Positions 61,044 through 64,000 of a stretch of DNA of 64,000 bases are shown here, one piece after another; the first letter of the stretch is position 1; each line of letters begins with the position of its first letter. The DNA is from Micromonospora sp. CB01531. GTDB lineage: Bacteria > Actinomycetota > Actinomycetes > Mycobacteriales > Micromonosporaceae. The stretch covers positions 31,003 to 95,002 of the forward strand of contig NZ_LWLS01000070.1 in NCBI RefSeq assembly GCF_001905095.1, read 5' to 3'. The position numbers and the translations under genes are program-made. Below the pieces are notes generated by a model, which saw nothing but the letters and a program-made list of their open reading frames with translations, was not told the DNA's origin and made no database searches.

Positions 61044-61049
61044 GGGACT

Positions 61050-61964
61050 GAGCCCTTTCATCCTGAGTAGCGGCTGGTCTCGACGCGGTGCAGGACGAGG
61101 ATGGCCTGCACGATCGCGGTCGCGCGGCGGGGACAGCATCGCAGCTTGGTCAGGAGTTTCCAGGTCTTGAGCGTGGCGATGGCGCGCTCGCCGCGGGCGC
61201 GGACACGGGCATGTGTGCGGTTGACGGCCTTCTGCCTGCGGGACAGCTTCGGCCGGTAGCGGTGGCGTTTGAACGGCGTGCGCACACTCCCGCCGGCTCC
61301 TTGGTAGCCCTTGTCTGCGAACGTCATCACGTCGGCGCTGCTCAGCGCGTCGATGATGCCGTGTACGCGGGCGGCGCTCAGGTCATGAATGGCGCCGGGC
61401 AGCGCAGCCGATGCCCAGACCAGGCGACCCGCAGCGTCCGCGATGACCTGCACGTTCACGCCGTGCCGCTTGTGCTTTCCCGAGTAGTAGGGCCTCTGGT
61501 CGGCGACCCGGTCGATCGGGATCAGCGTGCCGTCGAGGATCGCGTATGCCAGCTTGCGGATGCGGTCCATCGCGGTAGCCAGATCGTCGGCCGCCGCGGC
61601 GAGCAGGTCGACAGCTTCGCGGACGTAGCGCCAGGCGGTGGTGACGCCAATGCCGAACCCGGCTGCGAGGCGGGTGTAGGTGTCGCCGTTGCGCAGGTGG
61701 GCGAGGGTGAGCAGGGCTTGCCGACCGGGGTCCAGACGCCGCCACCGGGATCGACGCTGCCGACGGTGGCCGCGGATGCACTCGGCGAGGTGGCTCAGGG
61801 TTCGACTGGACAGCGGAATCGTGGCGGGGTAAGACAGCACGGCGAGGCTCCCGGTCGGGGCATCGGATCTTGGTCGACTGCTGTCTTACCTGGAGCCTCG
61901 CCTTCATCGATCTCCGGGTTACCCACGCCCGCCGTGACCAGCACGATCACGATGAAAAGGGCTC
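61050..61964. mobile_element. Complete IS5-family insertion sequence
   Basis: About 915 bp bounded by imperfect inverted repeats: GAGCCCTTTCATCCTGA at 61050-61066 and, on the other strand, GAGCCCTTTTCATCGTGA ending at 61964. One transposase gene fills it. No target-site duplication is evident: the left flank is an IS5 relative, the right flank an integrase-core transposase. This suggests the present flanks arose by recombination or deletion. Confidence 0.8.
61058..61840 (-). CDS. IS5-family transposase
   Basis: A 260-residue DDE transposase. An N-terminal HTH (TYTRLAAGFGIGVTTAWRYV) precedes the catalytic domain: first Asp in LDGTLIPIDR, second Asp in GAIHDLSAAR, third residue Glu in RGERAIATLKTWKLL. 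YYSGKHKRHGVNVQVIADAA and FADKGYQGAGGSV are family-specific. It appears intact and potentially active. Confidence 0.92.
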   Translation of the reverse strand: MLSYPATIPLSSRTLSHLAECIRGHRRQRRSRWRRLDPGRQALLTLAHLRNGDTYTRLAAGFGIGVTTAWRYVREAVDLLAAAADDLATAMDRIRKLAYAILDGTLIPIDRVADQRPYYSGKHKRHGVNVQVIADAAGRLVWASAALPGAIHDLSAARVHGIIDALSSADVMTFADKGYQGAGGSVRTPFKRHRYRPKLSRRQKAVNRTHARVRARGERAIATLKTWKLLTKLRCCPRRATAIVQAILVLHRVETSRYSG

Positions 61965-62101
61965 GTTGTAGTGCACCAGGTATTCGGGCAGGACAGCGAG
62001 CAGATGTCGGGTGTTGTAGATCAGGATCCGGTCCAGGCATTCCCGCCGTACAGTGCGTACCCAGCGCTCCGCGAAGGCGTTCGCGCGGGCGCCTGCGGGG
62101 G
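61965..62101 (-). pseudogene. 3' part of interrupted integrase-core transposase
   Basis: Reading leftward: RANAFAERWVRTVRRECLDR and LIYNTRHLLAVLPEYLVHYN, the end of an rve (IS3/IS481-like) catalytic domain including the third catalytic Glu (FAERW). It is the continuation of the 63451-64000 fragment across the ISAs1 insertion, and is itself cut after HYN at the IS5 right end. A one-base loss near the ISAs1 target shifts the frame. Confidence 0.75.
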
Positions 62102-63450
62102 CAGGGTCATTGCGTAGTTGGATAACTGCTGGTCACGGTGGCGATGAGGTCGTGGGGGCGGCGGTTGGCGCGGCGGGTGGCTTTGGCGATGTTGGTCTGG
62201 CCGTTGCCGCGGTGGAACCCGATCGCGGTGTTGCGCAGGACCGCTGCCACGGCGGGTCCGTTGCCGGTACGGGCCCGGTGGTCGTCCTCGCGGAAGGTCA
62301 CATCGCGGGCCCAGTGCAGCCGGTTCTCGATATGCCACTCCAGGCGGGCCCATTTCTGCAGGTCAGCAGGCTGGGCGTGAGCGGCGGGCAGTGACGCCAC
62401 GAGATAGACGGTCTCCCGGGTGCGCTTGCCGGCCACCGTGCGGGTGCGGGTGATCCGAACGGCCTGCTGGGCGTGGGGGAACCCGATGCCGCCGGGGGTC
62501 TGGACGGTCAACGCCTTGACGGTACGGGTCTCACGGCGGCCGTGCCCGGTGTCGCGGTGTTGGTCCCCGACCGGCACGTCCGCCCACGGCAGCCGCTTGA
62601 GCTGGGCGAACAACGTGGGCTGGTTGGCCTTGACCGACACGTACAGGTGCCCGCCGGCAGCCGCGACAGTACGGGCGTGAGCGACCTGCGTATGGAGCGC
62701 GTCCGCGACGATCACCACACCCGCCAGGCCGCCTAACCGGGCCGCGACCTGCTCCAGCAGCGGGGCGAACGCCGGAATCTCGTTCGACTTCGCCGCGACC
62801 TGGACCTGCGCCAAGACCACACCGGTCGACGTGTCGTAGGCCGACAGCAAGTGAACCCGCCCCTCGGGCAGGACCGCACCCCGCACCACCTTGCCGTCAA
62901 CAGCGATGACCCGCCGCACCGGCGGCGGCGCCGACAGCCGGGAACACAGCCAGTCAGCGAGGACCGCCGTCAACGTCTCGGCGTCGACGCGGACCAGCAG
63001 CCGCCACACCGTGGTCAGCACCGGCACCCGGCCGGTGAACCCGAGCCGACCCCACGCTGGCGGATCGAGATCATCGATCCAGTCGGCGATCGCGGCGAAC
63101 GTGCTCGCCCCGGCCATCACCGCGCACACCGCGACCGCGAGCACGCTCGCCAGGGGATACCGGATCCCTCGCGGGTCACGCGGGTCAGGAACCCGCGCCA
63201 GGGCCGCCAACAGGCCATACGACCCACGAACAGCGGGCGCGGTACCGGACGGGGCAGGGGCATGCTGACGGATCACGTCGATCAGCGATGATGACATGCG
63301 CGGGTGTGGTCCTTCTCGGTGTCATGTTGTCTCAGCAACTCCATGATCACCGACGGGACCGCACCCGTCCCACGTCACCCTCCAATCAGGCCAGCGACAC
63401 CGCGTACGCCCAGGTCAGCAACACCCTCATGCGACTACGCAAAGCCCCTG
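62102..63450. mobile_element. Complete ISAs1-family insertion sequence
   Basis: 1349 bp with inverted ends CAGGGTCATTGCGTAGT (from 62102) and CAGGGGCTTTGCGTAGT (complement, ending at 63450). Directly flanking copies of CCTGCGGGGG (62092-62101 and 63451-63460) are a perfect 10-bp target duplication, the length expected for the ISAs1 family. One intact transposase gene. The intact duplication implies a recent transposition into the integrase-core gene. Confidence 0.93.
62107..63297 (-). CDS. ISAs1-family transposase
   Basis: A 396-residue DDE transposase. The N-terminal DPRDPRGIRYPLASVLAVAV block is the family mark; catalytic residues are in VIAVDGKVVRGA, VVIVADALHTQ and WHIENRLHWARDVTF. LSAYDTSTGVVLAQVQVAAK and KSNEIPAF are also typical. 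The stop codon overlaps the left terminal repeat. It appears intact. Confidence 0.95.
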   Translation of the reverse strand: MSSSLIDVIRQHAPAPSGTAPAVRGSYGLLAALARVPDPRDPRGIRYPLASVLAVAVCAVMAGASTFAAIADWIDDLDPPAWGRLGFTGRVPVLTTVWRLLVRVDAETLTAVLADWLCSRLSAPPPVRRVIAVDGKVVRGAVLPEGRVHLLSAYDTSTGVVLAQVQVAAKSNEIPAFAPLLEQVAARLGGLAGVVIVADALHTQVAHARTVAAAGGHLYVSVKANQPTLFAQLKRLPWADVPVGDQHRDTGHGRRETRTVKALTVQTPGGIGFPHAQQAVRITRTRTVAGKRTRETVYLVASLPAAHAQPADLQKWARLEWHIENRLHWARDVTFREDDHRARTGNGPAVAAVLRNTAIGFHRGNGQTNIAKATRRANRRPHDLIATVTSSYPTTQ

Positions 63451-64000
63451 CCTGCGGGGGTGTCAGGAGCACCTCGACGCCCTCGGCCTGGAACACGGTG
63501 TCGAACATGGCGGTGTACTTGGTGTCCCGGTCCCGGATCAGGAACCGGAACCGGTTAGCCCGCTCCCCCAGGTCCAGCATCAGGTTGCGGGCCTGCTGCG
63601 CCACCCACTGCCCGGTCGGATTGGTTGTGGCGCCCAGCACGTGGACCCGTCGGGTGGCGAACTCCATGAGGAACAGTACGTAGATGCGAGTCAGGCCGAT
63701 CGTGTCCACGCGTAGGAAGTCGCAGGCCAGGATGCCTTTGGCCTGCGCGGTGAGGAACTCGGTCCAGGTCGGTCCCGCCCGCCGCGGTGCCGGTCCGACA
63801 CCGGCCTTGGTCAGGATGGCCCAGATCGTGCTCGGCGCGATCCGGTAGCCCAGGCCAGCCAACTCGCCTTGGATGCGCCGGCACCCCCAGGTCGGATTGT
63901 CCCGGGCCAGTCGCAGCACCAACTGGCGCACCTCGGCCGTGACCGGTGGGCGACCCCGCCGCCGCGCCGGGTCAAGCCCCTGGAAGTGGTGTAACGGCTG
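63451..64000 (-). pseudogene. 5' part of interrupted integrase-core transposase, runs off window
   Basis: The frame is open to the window end, so the N-terminus lies outside. Visible: RRRGRPPVTAEVRQLVLRLA, NPTWGCRRIQGELAGLGYRI, first Asp in ACDFLRVDTIG, second Asp in RFLIRDRDTKYTAMF, then EVLLTPPQA where ISAs1 (62102-63450) interrupts it. The remaining segment with the third acidic residue is at 61965-62101. Inactivated. Confidence 0.85.

Noticed and set aside
61047..61967. Target duplication for the complete IS5
   Set aside because: Bases flanking the two ends (ACT on the left, GTT on the right) do not match, so no duplication is claimed.
1..64000. CRISPR arrays, rRNA genes and recognised riboswitches
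   Set aside because: No spaced direct repeats, no rRNA-like sequence and no conserved aptamer core noticed on either strand while reading.

Overview
The window is GC-rich throughout (about 70% by eye) and densely coded, with strong G/C third-position bias, many 4-base ATGA/GTGA start-stop overlaps and frequent GTG starts. Gene content (mycothiol-type maleylpyruvate isomerase homologue, several ECF sigma factors, LLM flavoenzymes, large LuxR/ATPase regulator, fused dipeptide permease-ATPase) fits an actinomycete. Some hypothetical families and the mobile-gene repertoire suggest Micromonosporaceae (Micromonospora-like), but that family-level placement is inference.

Left part (1-29.8 kb) is catabolic and orderly. 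At 1-4.7 kb a TetR regulator precedes two tandem PuuE-like deacetylase/allantoinase homologues, an FAD oxidoreductase and a short-chain dehydrogenase. Near-identical 14-bp palindromes sit in the two promoters. At 5.4-19.6 kb two divergent operons share a GAAC-N3-GTTC palindrome. Leftward are an amidohydrolase, a TIGR04076 protein, an LLM flavoenzyme and an alpha/beta hydrolase. Rightward are a DUF885 hydrolase, a complete oligopeptide-type ABC importer (one subunit is a permease-ATPase fusion), an NTF2-like protein, an XRE-cupin regulator and a second DUF885 hydrolase. Together they look like import plus stepwise hydrolysis and oxidation of an unknown peptide-like or amide substrate. At 20.7-29.8 kb lies an organosulfur (sulfonate-type) locus: flavin reductase, SsuABC-like importer, NtaA-like and SsuD-like monooxygenases, aldo/keto reductase, FMN reductase and a secreted vanadium-haloperoxidase-family protein. 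Its leader has a tiny ORF with two Cys-Cys pairs, and its binding-protein gene carries an in-frame amber codon.

Middle part (30-44 kb): a four-gene molybdenum hydroxylase operon (2Fe-2S, FAD and Mo subunits plus XdhC) facing a MocA-like nucleotidyltransferase. Then come an LtrA-like membrane protein, a monooxygenase-esterase-methyltransferase operon, a ferritin-like protein that has lost the usual iron ligands, a large LuxR ATPase and an AraC regulator.

The 44.8-52.4 kb stretch is a gene graveyard. It has truncated pieces of a HAD phosphatase, epoxide hydrolase, integrase, AbrB-like and MarR-like regulators, a secreted protein, an IS5-type transposase, a CoA-transferase and an XRE regulator, some joined end to end. 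Intact islands are an epimerase, a hypothetical protein and a HAD-fold protein. A 3' half of a tRNA-Pro gene with its terminator at 48.9 kb looks like an attachment site left by an integrative element.

Right part (52.6-64 kb): three ECF sigma modules (CMD-SigJ-like, ECF42-DGPF/YCII, SigG-like), a DUF6069 protein, a DHFR-like reductase and a maleylpyruvate isomerase homologue, then a stack of insertion sequences. In that stack an integrase-core transposase gene is split by a complete ISAs1 element with a perfect 10-bp target duplication, and its 3' end abuts a complete IS5-family element. Further IS5 and IS3 remnants lie nearby.
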